Shown: positions 10,230 through 18,976 of the stretch, in pieces | Layout: every line of letters starts with the position of its first letter | Position numbering within the stretch: the first letter of the stretch is position 1 | Assembly: GCA_013360915.1 (NCBI GenBank) | Contig: JABWAT010000003.1 | Span: 124,001-188,000, forward strand | DNA length: 64,000 nt | Direction: 5' to 3' | Source of the DNA: Bacteroidota bacterium | Lineage (GTDB): Bacteria; Bacteroidota; JABWAT01 | Position numbers and translations under genes: made by a program | Notes under the pieces: model-generated | The model's input: only the letters and a program-made list of their open reading frames with translations | Told to the model about the DNA's origin: nothing | Databases searched by the model: none

Positions 10230-10699
10230 TGGAAACGAAACGAACCTATAAACGCCGGCTGGATAGCCTTTACCACTACCTGGCCATGTATGTGACCGGT
10301 CTGTTGGTCTATATTCTTTTTAAAGGCCGGATCGAGGAAGGCTCCTTCACCTTTTTGCTTTCCGACCCGATTCTGATCCTGTTTACCGGTATTCTGCTTT
10401 TTGTCATGCTTTATCTGATCTGGTCGGTGATTGAATCGAAGGAAATTGTTCTGTCCGATCAGTCCTTTATTTACCGGACCCGGTTCAGAGAAGTCATCTA
10501 TCCGGTTACCGACATTCTTTGGATGAAAGCCGGATTTGAAAAGGGACAAGATCATGAAACCAGGGGTGGAATTATCCGGATGAAGGTAAGAAGCCGCAGG
10601 TCCCCGCTGGTAATCAGACCACGTAATTATGAACGGTCGGAAGATCTTAGGAAGGATCTGGCCGAATTGAGGAAAAAAGTAAAGGCAATTACTGTATGA
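10229..10699 (+). CDS. Unrecognised two-TM protein with a C-terminal PH-like domain, embedded in the dcw cluster
   Basis: A 156-residue protein. A basic N-terminus (about 1-16) precedes two hydrophobic segments at about residues 17-32 and 46-66. A beta-rich C-terminal part of about 85 residues follows, ending in a charged helix. The layout of two TM segments followed by a cytoplasmic beta domain resembles bacterial PH-like (bPH/YdbT-type) proteins, but no diagnostic motif confirms this. The start shares one base with the murG stop and the stop overlaps murC by 4 nt, so it is translated with the cluster. It is not one of the standard dcw genes. A protein of the same layout lies at 20279-20824. 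Function unknown. Confidence 0.85.
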   Translation: METKRTYKRRLDSLYHYLAMYVTGLLVYILFKGRIEEGSFTFLLSDPILILFTGILLFVMLYLIWSVIESKEIVLSDQSFIYRTRFREVIYPVTDILWMKAGFEKGQDHETRGGIIRMKVRSRRSPLVIRPRNYERSEDLRKDLAELRKKVKAITV

Positions 10700-12081
10700 T
10701 GGGTTCGAGACGTCCGCTTTTCGGACAGTTCCGGCGTTTGCATTTTATCGGCATTGGCGGAATCGGGATGAGCGGAATTGCTGAAATTCTGCTGAATAAG
10801 GGATTTCAGGTGACCGGCAGTGACCTGAGTTCTTCAGGCATTACCGATAATCTGGCCTCTTTGGGTGCCACTATTTTTAACGGGCATAAGGCTTCCCACG
10901 TTCATGGAGCCGATGCGGTGGTTTATACCTCGGCCTTGCAGCCTGACAATCCGGAACTGGTGGAAGCTCAGCGTCTGAAAATTCCGGTCATCCGCCGGGC
11001 AGAAATGCTGGCTGAACTGATGCGGATGAAATCGGGTATCGGCATCGCCGGTACTCACGGAAAAACCACCACCACCAGTATGGTTGGCATGGTTCTTACC
11101 GAAGGACAACTGGATCCGACCGTGATTGTGGGCGGAGTGGTCAACAATTTCAATTCGAATGCAAAGGTGGGTCAGGGTGACTTTATTGTTGTGGAAGCCG
11201 ATGAGTTTGATCGCAGTTTTCTAAAACTGACGGCCACCATCGCCGTTATCACCAACATTGAAGAAGAGCATCTTGATATCTATACCACCGGTCTGGCCGA
11301 AATTCAGGATGCCTTTGTTCAGTTTGCCAATACTGTTCCGTTTTACGGACTGGTGGTCTGTTGCCTGGATGAACCCCATGTCCAATCGATTCTGCCGCGG
11401 ATCAGCCGCCGGGTACTCACTTATGGATTCTCGAATCAGGCCGACCTGAGAGCCTTTGATGTGGAAGTGGACGGAGCAACTACCACTTTCCGGGTGGAAT
11501 ACCGGAAAAAGGAACTCGGGTCTATCAAACTTCAATTACCCGGCATGCACAATGTGAAAAACGCGCTTGCGGCCATCGGGGTCGGATTGGAACTGGAAGT
11601 GCCGTTTCCGTCCATCGCTGCCGGTCTGGAAAAACTCGGTGGAATCGGCCGGCGGTTTCAGATCAGATATGATAAGGATTTCATGGTGGTTGATGACTAT
11701 GCCCACCATCCGAGCGAAGTGGCCGCGACCCTCCGTGCAGCCAAATCGGGATGGAAAAACCGGCGGATTGTATCGGTGTTTCAACCCCACCTTTACTCGC
11801 GCACCCGCGATTTTCACGAAGAATTCGGGCGGGTGTTCCTCGAGTCTGATGTGGTGCTGGTAACCGATGTGTATGGTTCCAGAGAAACTCCGATTGAAGG
11901 GGTGACAGCTGCCCTTGTGGTCGATTCTGCCTCAATGTTCGGACACCGGCAGATCAGACACGTGCCAAAAGCAGACCTGATCAGCACGGTACAGAGTGTT
12001 TGTGAACCGGGAGATGTGCTCATTTTCATGGGCGCCGGTGACATTTCGAAATTATGTGCCAACTGGGTGGCAGGACTGTAA
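10696..12081 (+). CDS. murC: UDP-N-acetylmuramate--L-alanine ligase MurC
   Basis: A 461-residue Mur ligase that adds the first residue (L-Ala) to UDP-MurNAc. The N-terminal nucleotide-sugar loop HFIGIGGIGMSGIAEIL is present, as are the ATP loop G119-T-H-G-K-T-T125 and the conserved VDDYAHHPSE segment in the C-terminal half. MurC has the histidine variant of the loop (GTHGKT), which distinguishes it from MurD/E/F. Two adjacent ATG codons begin the gene; the first overlaps the upstream stop by 4 nt. Confidence 0.96.
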   Translation: MMGSRRPLFGQFRRLHFIGIGGIGMSGIAEILLNKGFQVTGSDLSSSGITDNLASLGATIFNGHKASHVHGADAVVYTSALQPDNPELVEAQRLKIPVIRRAEMLAELMRMKSGIGIAGTHGKTTTTSMVGMVLTEGQLDPTVIVGGVVNNFNSNAKVGQGDFIVVEADEFDRSFLKLTATIAVITNIEEEHLDIYTTGLAEIQDAFVQFANTVPFYGLVVCCLDEPHVQSILPRISRRVLTYGFSNQADLRAFDVEVDGATTTFRVEYRKKELGSIKLQLPGMHNVKNALAAIGVGLELEVPFPSIAAGLEKLGGIGRRFQIRYDKDFMVVDDYAHHPSEVAATLRAAKSGWKNRRIVSVFQPHLYSRTRDFHEEFGRVFLESDVVLVTDVYGSRETPIEGVTAALVVDSASMFGHRQIRHVPKADLISTVQSVCEPGDVLIFMGAGDISKLCANWVAGL

Positions 12082-12977
12082 TGTACCATCTCGACGAACT
12101 CGCCAAAGCATTTCAGGGAGAAATCAGGCTAAGCGAACCGCTGGCTCATTACTCCAGCCTGAAACTGGGCGGGCCAGCCGATGTTTTTCTGCTGCCAAAA
12201 TCCAGGAACGATGTGGTCGAGGCAGTCCGGTGGATCAATAAATACCGGTACCAGCATTACATTCTTGGGTATGGCACCAACGTACTTATCAGTGATTCCG
12301 GATTTCGTGGCGTGGTTGTCCGGATTGCCGACCAGCTGACCGACATCCGGTTTGAAGGGAAGGAGGTCTATGCCGAAGCCGGTGCCAGCTTGCCGTTACT
12401 GGTTCTTGAAACGCTGAAACAGGGTCTTGCGGGACTGGAATCGCTTGGGGGCGTTCCGGGAACAGTCGGTGGGGCCCTGCTGATGAATGCAGGTGCGTAC
12501 GGTTCCGAAATATTTGATGTGGTAAAAACCGTTGATGTTGTCCGGGGTACCCGGCTGATGACACTGAAGCGTGAAGAGGTCCGGTTTGAATACCGAAAAA
12601 CCAACCTGGATCATGATTTCATTCTGGGAACCCTGCTGGTATTGAAGCAGGGAGACCGGGAAGCTCTGATGGAGCGCCGGAAGGAATTGCTGAAAAAACG
12701 TCGGGACACTCAGCCCCTGGAGTTACCGAATGCGGGATCCATTTTTAAAAATCCTCCTGGTCAGTATGCCGGCCAGCTGATCGAAAGCTGCGGACTGAAA
12801 GGGTACCGGATAGGCGGGGTTTCTGTATCGGAAAAACACGCCAATTTTCTGGTAAATGACCAGAGCGGGACGGCGGAGGATCTGATCCGCCTGATAGAAT
12901 ATGTTACCAGGATTGTCTATGAAAAACATGGCATCCGGTTAGAAATGGAAGTAAAAAAGATTGGATTTGATCAGTGA
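12081..12977 (+). CDS. murB: UDP-N-acetylenolpyruvoylglucosamine reductase MurB
   Basis: A 298-residue FAD enzyme that reduces UDP-GlcNAc-enolpyruvate to UDP-MurNAc with NADPH. Visible motifs are the FAD-binding YGTNVLISDSGFRG segment, the GGVPGTVGGALLMNAGAYG loop, and the catalytic-serine region NAGSIFKNP. The length fits the shorter type II MurB lineage. The frame is open upstream to 12054, but the ATG at 12081 forms a TAATG coupling with murC and gives the family N-terminus (YHLDELAKAF). It overlaps ftsQ by 4 nt (GTGA). Confidence 0.95.
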   Translation: MYHLDELAKAFQGEIRLSEPLAHYSSLKLGGPADVFLLPKSRNDVVEAVRWINKYRYQHYILGYGTNVLISDSGFRGVVVRIADQLTDIRFEGKEVYAEAGASLPLLVLETLKQGLAGLESLGGVPGTVGGALLMNAGAYGSEIFDVVKTVDVVRGTRLMTLKREEVRFEYRKTNLDHDFILGTLLVLKQGDREALMERRKELLKKRRDTQPLELPNAGSIFKNPPGQYAGQLIESCGLKGYRIGGVSVSEKHANFLVNDQSGTAEDLIRLIEYVTRIVYEKHGIRLEMEVKKIGFDQ

Positions 12978-13714
12978 GCAAACCCATTAAAAAGCGGTTG
13001 ATTCTGCTGGGTGGTGTATTGGCCGCTGGTCTGCTGCTGTTAATGGTGGCCTGGTTCTGGAAGAACCGGCTCCCGCTCACCGATTTTGTCGTGGAGGGGA
13101 ATCAGGAAGTTTCCACCAGGCAAATTATTGAACAGACCGGTTTAAAAAAGGGTGTCAGGCTGTCGTCGGTGAATCTGTTGGCTGTTCAGACCCGGTTAAA
13201 GCGGCTTCCCTGGGTCGAATCGGCAACTGCTGTGGTCGAATTCCCAACAGCAGTTCGGATCACCATTACCGAGCGCACGCCGGTTGCACGGGTCTTTGGT
13301 GCCTGGGAAGGTTATATCGACCGGTATGGTCATGGCATGCCTCTGTCTGCAACACGGGTTTTCGACCTTCCCCTGCTGGGAGAAATCAGAAAATCGGACT
13401 TTGATGGCAAGTATGGAAAAACACTGAATGCCGATATACGGATTCTGGCAAAAACGCTGGACAGAAGCAGACGTCAGTTACCGGCACTGTATCATGAACT
13501 ATCCGATTTCAGGCTGACGGGAACACATGGAACGCTGGTGCTCTATACCACTCATGCACAGGTGCCGGTATACGTGGTGACCAAAAACCTGGGTGATCAG
13601 CTGGTTTCGCTGAGGGCCTTCTGGAAACAGGTGGTATCGGTAACGGGTCCGGATGCGTTTCAGTACATCGATTTACGGAATCACGGGGTTATTACAACTA
13701 AGGAACGGGGCTAA
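12974..13714 (+). CDS. ftsQ: Cell-division protein FtsQ/DivIB
   Basis: A 246-residue bitopic protein with a GTG start. A basic N-terminus and one TM segment (about 8-28) lead to a POTRA domain (about 35-105, starting LTDFVVEGNQEVS), then the FtsQ beta domain with the VESATAVVEFPTAVRITITER stretch typical of the family. It links FtsL/FtsB to the rest of the divisome. The start is coupled to murB (GTGA). A 14-bp gap precedes ftsA. Confidence 0.88.
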   Translation: MSKPIKKRLILLGGVLAAGLLLLMVAWFWKNRLPLTDFVVEGNQEVSTRQIIEQTGLKKGVRLSSVNLLAVQTRLKRLPWVESATAVVEFPTAVRITITERTPVARVFGAWEGYIDRYGHGMPLSATRVFDLPLLGEIRKSDFDGKYGKTLNADIRILAKTLDRSRRQLPALYHELSDFRLTGTHGTLVLYTTHAQVPVYVVTKNLGDQLVSLRAFWKQVVSVTGPDAFQYIDLRNHGVITTKERG

Positions 13715-13728
13715 GGATCGGAATAGCT

Positions 13729-15030
13729 ATGAAAGAAAAAATTGTGGTTGGTCTCGATATCGGGACAACAAAAATATGCGCGATTGTCGGAAAGCTGGAT
13801 GAGAACGGATCCATCAATATTCTTGGAATCGGAAAAGCGCCTTCTGAAGGATTGAACCGTGGGGTGGTTGCCAACATTGATAAAACAGTCAAATCAATTC
13901 AGGCTGCCATTTCGGATGCCCAGAACGCCAGCGGAATGGAGATCAAATCGGTCACCGTTGGGATTGCCGGGGATCATATTCAGAGTTTCCATAGTCGGGG
14001 AGTGGTTACCATTGCCAATCCCGACCATGAGGTTACCGAAAAGGATGTGAACCGCCTCCTGGCCGATACCCGTAAGATTGCATTGCCATCCGACCGGCAG
14101 ATTATTCACGTGATTCCGCAGGAATTTATCATTGACGGTCAGGATGGAGTCATCGATCCGGTGGGAATGACGGGAATCCGCATGGAAGCCAACGTTCATA
14201 TCATCACGGGTCTGGTCACCGCCATCCGGAACATCGAAAAATGTGTTCAGAAGGCCGGTTTACAGGTCGATGACATTGTACTGGAACCCATCGCCTCATC
14301 CATGTCGGTTTTGTCGCCCGAAGAGAAGGAAGTGGGCGTGGCCCTTCTCGATATCGGTGGAGGAACCACCGATCTGGCCATCTTCGAGGACAAGACCATC
14401 CGGAAGACATCGGTTATTGCCCTGGCTGGTCAGAAGGTGACCGATGACATCCGGCATGGCCTGGGAATTCTGCAGCATCAGGCTGAATTCCTGAAAGTGA
14501 ATTATGGAATCACTCATATTTCAGAATTGGTGGCCGATGAAAAACTGCTGATTGAGGGCATTTCCGGCCGGCCGCCGAAAGAAGTGCAGCGAAGCACGCT
14601 GTGCCAGATTATTCAGCCTCGCATGGAAGAAATTCTGGAAATTGTCCGTGATGAGATTCAGGCCAGCGGATATGGCCGGAAATTATCGGCTGGTCTGGTG
14701 ATAACCGGAGGCGGGGCCATGATTCTCGGTATTGCGACTCTGGCACGTGAACTGACCGGTCTGGATGTGAAAATCGGAATTCCCACCGGCCTGGATGGCG
14801 GATTGGTCCGCGAGGTGGAAAATCCCATGTATGCCACCAGTGTGGGACTGGTGATTCACGGGTTGACAGCCGGCAAAGCCTCCCAGATTATCAGCCGGAA
14901 CGGTTTGAATGAAATTGAAAGCAGCCTGGAGACCGAAGAGGAAAAGCCGGAAGTTACCGATAAACAGAAGGGAACCGGCAAAGGCGCGGAAATCATCGAT
15001 AAGATGAAAAACTGGTTTAAAGATTTATAA
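13729..15030 (+). CDS. ftsA: Cell-division actin-like ATPase FtsA
   Basis: A 433-residue actin-fold protein that tethers FtsZ to the membrane. The phosphate-1 loop GLDIGTTKICAIVG is near residue 8, the SHS2 (1C) domain follows, and the second phosphate loop LLDIGGGTTDLAIF is near residue 206. The last 12 residues (IIDKMKNWFKDL) form the amphipathic membrane-targeting helix. A charged linker of about 35 residues separates the core from that helix. AAGGATCGGAATA upstream of the ATG supplies a plausible ribosome binding site. Confidence 0.97.
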   Translation: MKEKIVVGLDIGTTKICAIVGKLDENGSINILGIGKAPSEGLNRGVVANIDKTVKSIQAAISDAQNASGMEIKSVTVGIAGDHIQSFHSRGVVTIANPDHEVTEKDVNRLLADTRKIALPSDRQIIHVIPQEFIIDGQDGVIDPVGMTGIRMEANVHIITGLVTAIRNIEKCVQKAGLQVDDIVLEPIASSMSVLSPEEKEVGVALLDIGGGTTDLAIFEDKTIRKTSVIALAGQKVTDDIRHGLGILQHQAEFLKVNYGITHISELVADEKLLIEGISGRPPKEVQRSTLCQIIQPRMEEILEIVRDEIQASGYGRKLSAGLVITGGGAMILGIATLARELTGLDVKIGIPTGLDGGLVREVENPMYATSVGLVIHGLTAGKASQIISRNGLNEIESSLETEEEKPEVTDKQKGTGKGAEIIDKMKNWFKDL

Positions 15031-15044
15031 GCAGGGAGTTTACC

Positions 15045-16364
15045 ATGATTACCGATATTATTGATATCAGCGAAAAAGGCGCCAAAATCAAAGTGGTTGG
15101 CGTTGGCGGAGGCGGTGGAAACGCGGTGAATAACATGGTGGAACGTGGGATCACCAATGTGGATTTCATTGCCTGCAACACCGACATACAAGCCTTGGGC
15201 AAATCGCTTGCCCGCTACAAAGTCCAGATCGGAAAAACCAGTACCCGCGGACTGGGTGCCGGTGGCGATCCCGAGCGCGGACGGGAAGCCTGTGAAGAAG
15301 ACCGGGAAGAAATTGCTGCGCTTCTGAACGGAGCCGACATGGTCTTTATCACGGCCGGTATGGGTGGCGGAACCGGAACCGGTGCTGCACCAGTGGTGGC
15401 TCAGGTGGCCCGTTCACTCGGAGCGTTAACAGTGGGAGTCGTTACCCGTCCATTTACGTGGGAAGGTGTCCGCCGGAAGAACCAGGCCGATCGCGGCATT
15501 GAAGAATTGAGAAAATACCTCGATACCCTGGTGATTATTCCCAATGGCAGGCTCATGGCCATCGTTGAAAAAAATGTGTCCTTGCCCGAAGCCTTCAACA
15601 TTGCCAATAACGTTTTGTATGATGCCGCAAAGGGTATCTCGGATCTGATCAACATCGCCGGACTGGTGAACGTCGATTTTGCCGATGTAAGATCAGTCAT
15701 GAGCAACATGGGTGATGCGCTGATGGGAATCGGCCGTGCCTCGGGTGAAAACCGGGCCATTGAAGCGGCCCAGAGTGCCATTTCATCACCGTTACTCGAC
15801 GGAGTGAACATTGCAGGTTCTCAGGGTGTTCTGGTCAACATTACCGGCGGAAAAAACATCTCGCTGTATGAAGTGAATGATGCCAACATGCTGATTTCGC
15901 AGGCAGCAGGGGAAGACGCCAACGTCATCTTTGGTGCGGTGATCGATGAATCGCTCGAGGATGAAATCATCGTGACGGTCATTGCTACCGGGTTTAATCA
16001 CCGGAAGGAGAAATTCAATGCTTCTCCCGCGGTTCAGCATACCGTTCCTGTGGCTACCACTCAAAGTGCGCAACCCATTCAACAAACACCAGTACATCCC
16101 AAAGAGCCGGCACCGATTATTCCGATTGGGACAACCGGTGAGCTGAAGCCCAAACGGGCAGAATTGCCCGGACAGGAATCACTGCCGTTCAACGAACAGA
16201 AGCATGGTTATTCGGGAACTGAAAATCTGGTTTACCGGAACACCCCGACTTATGAACGGAAAGGGATTGATATCTCGCGGGCCAATAATCCTGAAGAGAG
16301 AAAAGAGCGGATTTCGAAGGAAGATCCTGAAAAACCAGCCTTTTTACGCAGAATCATGGATTGA
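15045..16364 (+). CDS. ftsZ: Cell-division tubulin-like GTPase FtsZ
   Basis: A 439-residue GTPase that forms the Z-ring. It has the N-terminal [15 protein letters not shown] loop, the tubulin signature M106-G-G-G-T-G-T-G113, and the synergy-loop region [15 protein letters not shown]. The GTPase core ends near residue 320. An approximately 100-residue low-complexity linker follows, then the conserved C-terminal peptide ([11 protein letters not shown]), which is the FtsA-binding site. A good AGGGAG ribosome binding site precedes the ATG. It is the last gene of the cluster. Confidence 0.98.
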   Translation: MITDIIDISEKGAKIKVVGVGGGGGNAVNNMVERGITNVDFIACNTDIQALGKSLARYKVQIGKTSTRGLGAGGDPERGREACEEDREEIAALLNGADMVFITAGMGGGTGTGAAPVVAQVARSLGALTVGVVTRPFTWEGVRRKNQADRGIEELRKYLDTLVIIPNGRLMAIVEKNVSLPEAFNIANNVLYDAAKGISDLINIAGLVNVDFADVRSVMSNMGDALMGIGRASGENRAIEAAQSAISSPLLDGVNIAGSQGVLVNITGGKNISLYEVNDANMLISQAAGEDANVIFGAVIDESLEDEIIVTVIATGFNHRKEKFNASPAVQHTVPVATTQSAQPIQQTPVHPKEPAPIIPIGTTGELKPKRAELPGQESLPFNEQKHGYSGTENLVYRNTPTYERKGIDISRANNPEERKERISKEDPEKPAFLRRIMD

Positions 16365-16372
16365 TTTTTAGG

Positions 16373-16497
16373 GAGGAGACGGCTGTCAGGACCCGGTTTT
16401 ACCTGACGGGCCTCTGAGAAAACGAAAGGTCGTCTGTCCCAACCGGGACTTCTGGTAGAGGAGTTTGCATCCGGACTTAGTGCAGAAAAACAGCTTG
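16373..16497 (+). other. Possibly structured RNA region between ftsZ and its terminator
   Basis: This stretch after the ftsZ stop has no ORF. It contains complementary blocks that could nest. An outer pair joins GGGA..AGACG near 16373 with CGTCT.TCCC near 16430-16440. An inner hairpin of 6 bp joins GTCAGG with CCTGAC. It lies directly before the strong terminator at 16498. It does not match the 6S, tmRNA, SRP or RNase P signatures that I can recall. It may be only a structured 3' UTR. Confidence 0.3.
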
Positions 16498-16541
16498 ACG
16501 GGGCTGAGACGGGATTAAAACCGGCCAGCCCCGTTTTTGTT
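16498..16541 (+). terminator. Rho-independent terminator of the dcw cluster
   Basis: A perfect 9-bp stem, ACGGGGCTG at 16498-16506 with CAGCCCCGT at 16526-16534, is followed by a T-rich run (TTTTGTTTTT). The T-run is on the + strand side, so it serves ftsZ and not the convergent hemH. Confidence 0.85.
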
Positions 16542-16545
16542 TTTA

Positions 16546-17580
16546 TCAGGATGGCGTGTTCACCATTCTGAACCGGTTGGCGATCCATCCGGCAAAATCA
16601 TCACCATCATTCAGCGCGGGTACCAGACGAAGTGTTTCGCCGCCTTTTTCCTTCCAGGTGGCTTCCGCCCGGATTGAAAGCTCTTCCAGGGTTTCCAGAC
16701 AGTCTGCCGTGAAGGCAGGGGAGAACACCACCACATGCCGGATTCCCCGGGCGGGAAGATCGGTCAGCAAATCATCCAGATAGGGACGAATCCATTCGGT
16801 ACGGCCAAGGCGTGATTGGAATCCGACCGAAAACTGAGACGGTTCCAGTGACAGATCTTTTGCAAGAGCCAATGCTGTCTGAACGCAGGCGGCACGGTAA
16901 CACCAGGACCGGTCGGTTGAGGTGCAGCAGGACTCGGTTTGATGACAAATGCCGGGTGACTCACTTTTTTTCAGTTGCCTGAGGGGTATTCCGTGGAAGG
17001 AAAAAATCACATGATCCCACGGTGCCGCTTCAAGAGTGACACGTCCGCGGGCGGCTACCATCCGGATATAATCAGGTGAGCTGAAAAAGGGCGGTAGCAC
17101 TGTCAGAACCGGAGGGTCCCATAACCGGGCGGCCTCTTCATACACATGAGACATGGCGCTTCCCGAGGAAGCAGCGGCATACTGGGGAAACAGGGGAAGC
17201 ACCACCACCTCACGGATACCCTCTCTGGAAAAGGCCTCCATCGCCAGCCGGACAGACGGATTCCCGTAACGCATGGCCAGGCGAACCTGCACAGACGGAT
17301 CTGTGGAGGTTAACAGGGACTCCACTTTTCTTCTCAGATTTTCAGAAAAGACCAGTAGCGGACTTCCTTGCGGTGTCCAGATTTGCTGATAAGCATGAGC
17401 AGATCGGGCAGGACGGAAGGGGAGGATGGCCAGGTAAACAATCAGATACCGAAGCAGGGCAGGCACATCTATCACACGCGGGTCGGTAAGAAACTGCCGC
17501 AGGTACCGGCGGACAGAGACCGTATCGGGGGAATCGGGTGTACCCAGATTCAGAAGAAGAAGTCCGGTTTTTTTTATCAT
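16546..17580 (-). CDS. hemH: Ferrochelatase HemH, cysteine-rich (probable [2Fe-2S]) class
   Basis: A 344-residue enzyme that inserts ferrous iron into porphyrin in the last part of haem synthesis. The N-terminus LLLNLGTPDSP and the metal-site loop FSFHGIP with catalytic H196 are typical. The C-terminal SPAFTADCLETLEEL segment carries the conserved glutamate region. An internal segment just after H196 contains five cysteines, C212, C218, C219, C227 and C232. This pattern is known from ferrochelatases that bind a [2Fe-2S] cluster through an internal segment (Myxococcus/Bdellovibrio type). It is the last gene of a - strand run, 42 bp after queD. Confidence 0.95.
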   Translation of the reverse strand: MIKKTGLLLLNLGTPDSPDTVSVRRYLRQFLTDPRVIDVPALLRYLIVYLAILPFRPARSAHAYQQIWTPQGSPLLVFSENLRRKVESLLTSTDPSVQVRLAMRYGNPSVRLAMEAFSREGIREVVVLPLFPQYAAASSGSAMSHVYEEAARLWDPPVLTVLPPFFSSPDYIRMVAARGRVTLEAAPWDHVIFSFHGIPLRQLKKSESPGICHQTESCCTSTDRSWCYRAACVQTALALAKDLSLEPSQFSVGFQSRLGRTEWIRPYLDDLLTDLPARGIRHVVVFSPAFTADCLETLEELSIRAEATWKEKGGETLRLVPALNDGDDFAGWIANRFRMVNTPS

Positions 17581-17622
17581 GACCGCAGGAACACGAAAAT
17601 AGGGAGGCCCGATTCCCGAGGG

Positions 17623-18048
17623 TCAGAACAGGCGACGGGCAATGGCTTCCGAGCTGCGGGTCTCGCGGACGACGACTTCGATGGCTTTCAGGTTTTTATG
17701 GATGGAAAGGATATTCCTTAACACTTCACAAATGTAATGAGCGATGTTTTCGGCGGTGGTGTACCCCTTGAAAACCACGTGCTTCATGGAGGAAGATTTC
17801 AGAAAATCCCGGACCAGCTCATCCTTATCATCCACCAGAAAGGAATGATCCCATTTATCGATGATGTGTTTAACAGCCGTTTTCAGATCATCGTAATCGA
17901 GCACCATTCCCTGATCGTTTTTGGTTCCTTCAAGGATGATTTCCATTTCGTAGGAGTGACCGTGAATATTCTGACAGCCGCGGTTATGATAGGGAAGCCG
18001 GTGACCCATTTCCCAGGTGAAGGTTTTCGAAATGCGGAAGGTATCCAT
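17623..18048 (-). CDS. queD: 6-carboxy-tetrahydropterin synthase QueD (6-pyruvoyl-tetrahydropterin synthase family)
   Basis: A 141-residue T-fold protein. Zinc ligands H16, H29 and H31 are in place, and C25 forms the C-x3-H-G-H motif (CQNIHGH) associated with QueD, the second enzyme of queuosine/7-deazaguanine synthesis. The catalytic glutamate region RETRSSEA is near the C-terminus. The family also contains folate/biopterin enzymes, so the motif rather than overall similarity decides the call. A good AGGATACC ribosome binding site precedes the ATG. No other queuosine genes are in the window. Confidence 0.8.
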   Translation of the reverse strand: MDTFRISKTFTWEMGHRLPYHNRGCQNIHGHSYEMEIILEGTKNDQGMVLDYDDLKTAVKHIIDKWDHSFLVDDKDELVRDFLKSSSMKHVVFKGYTTAENIAHYICEVLRNILSIHKNLKAIEVVVRETRSSEAIARRLF

Positions 18049-18086
18049 TCGGTATCCTGATTGGTTTGCTTAAAATTACACCCGAA

Positions 18087-18974
18087 TCAGATGATGATCA
18101 ATGGCCGGGAGCCATTAACCGCAGCGGCACCTGGAATATGAGTGATGGCCAGCGCACTTTTAAGGCGTGAACTGTCCAGAGTCAGGTTGGATTGTCTGGC
18201 CGGGATTCCGGTAAACTCACCGATGGACCCACTCCGGATCTGCTGCGCAGGAAGTCCGAGCTTTTTTGCAAGCGTGACCGCCAGTGAATACCGGTCGGTG
18301 GAATCATCCGCTCCCAGATGATAAAGACCAAAGGGAACTGCCTTGCCGGCCATGTCATTGATCAGTGAGGCAGCCACCGGGGCAGGTACCGCACTCCGGA
18401 ACTCATCGGAAAAGGCGGTAATCGTTTTTCCGGCTTGAAGATCCCTCAGGAGTGAGTCGGTATATCCCCGGGTTCCGTCGGCCGATAAACCCAGTAGCAG
18501 AGAGGGCCGAACGGTCCATTGCCGATGTGAAACGGACAGACTGACCGATTCTGCATGTGCCTTGGAGTGTCCGTACACGTGAACAGGATCAGGGAAGTCC
18601 TCTTCGGTATATCCTCCCCGGTCACCCCGGAAAACCATGTCGGTACTGATGAGCAGAAACGGGCATTTCAGTTGGTTGGCCACCATTGCGAAACGGGCCG
18701 TCAGAGTCACATTCGATTGCCGGGCATGAACAGGATCCAGTTCACAGCGGGCAGCAGAGGATTCCGCTGCACAATGAATCAGCCAGTCCGGCTTTAATTC
18801 CCCAATCCGGCTGAACAGCTCCTCGGGCGTGTCCTGGTCGCTGGTGACAATGGAAGGAATACCCGCGAGAGGTTTCCTGGTCACGCGGATCACTTCCCAG
18901 CCGCGCAATCGGGCATCCTGGTAAATCCATCCGCCCAACAGACCGGTTGCTCCGGTCAGTAACAGACGTGGCAT
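18087..18974 (-). CDS. RfbD-like SDR: dTDP-4-dehydrorhamnose reductase-family protein
   Basis: A 295-residue extended short-chain dehydrogenase/reductase. The NAD(P) loop G8-A-T-G-L-L-G14, a CAAES motif, STDMVF in place of the usual STDYVF, and the catalytic YGHSK are visible. This combination is the RfbD/RmlD branch, which reduces dTDP-4-keto-rhamnose or a related 4-keto sugar nucleotide. No other rml genes are nearby, so the substrate is uncertain. The start is 2 bases after the hflX stop, so the two are probably co-transcribed. Confidence 0.8.
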   Translation of the reverse strand: MPRLLLTGATGLLGGWIYQDARLRGWEVIRVTRKPLAGIPSIVTSDQDTPEELFSRIGELKPDWLIHCAAESSAARCELDPVHARQSNVTLTARFAMVANQLKCPFLLISTDMVFRGDRGGYTEEDFPDPVHVYGHSKAHAESVSLSVSHRQWTVRPSLLLGLSADGTRGYTDSLLRDLQAGKTITAFSDEFRSAVPAPVAASLINDMAGKAVPFGLYHLGADDSTDRYSLAVTLAKKLGLPAQQIRSGSIGEFTGIPARQSNLTLDSSRLKSALAITHIPGAAAVNGSRPLIII

Positions 18975-18976
18975 GA

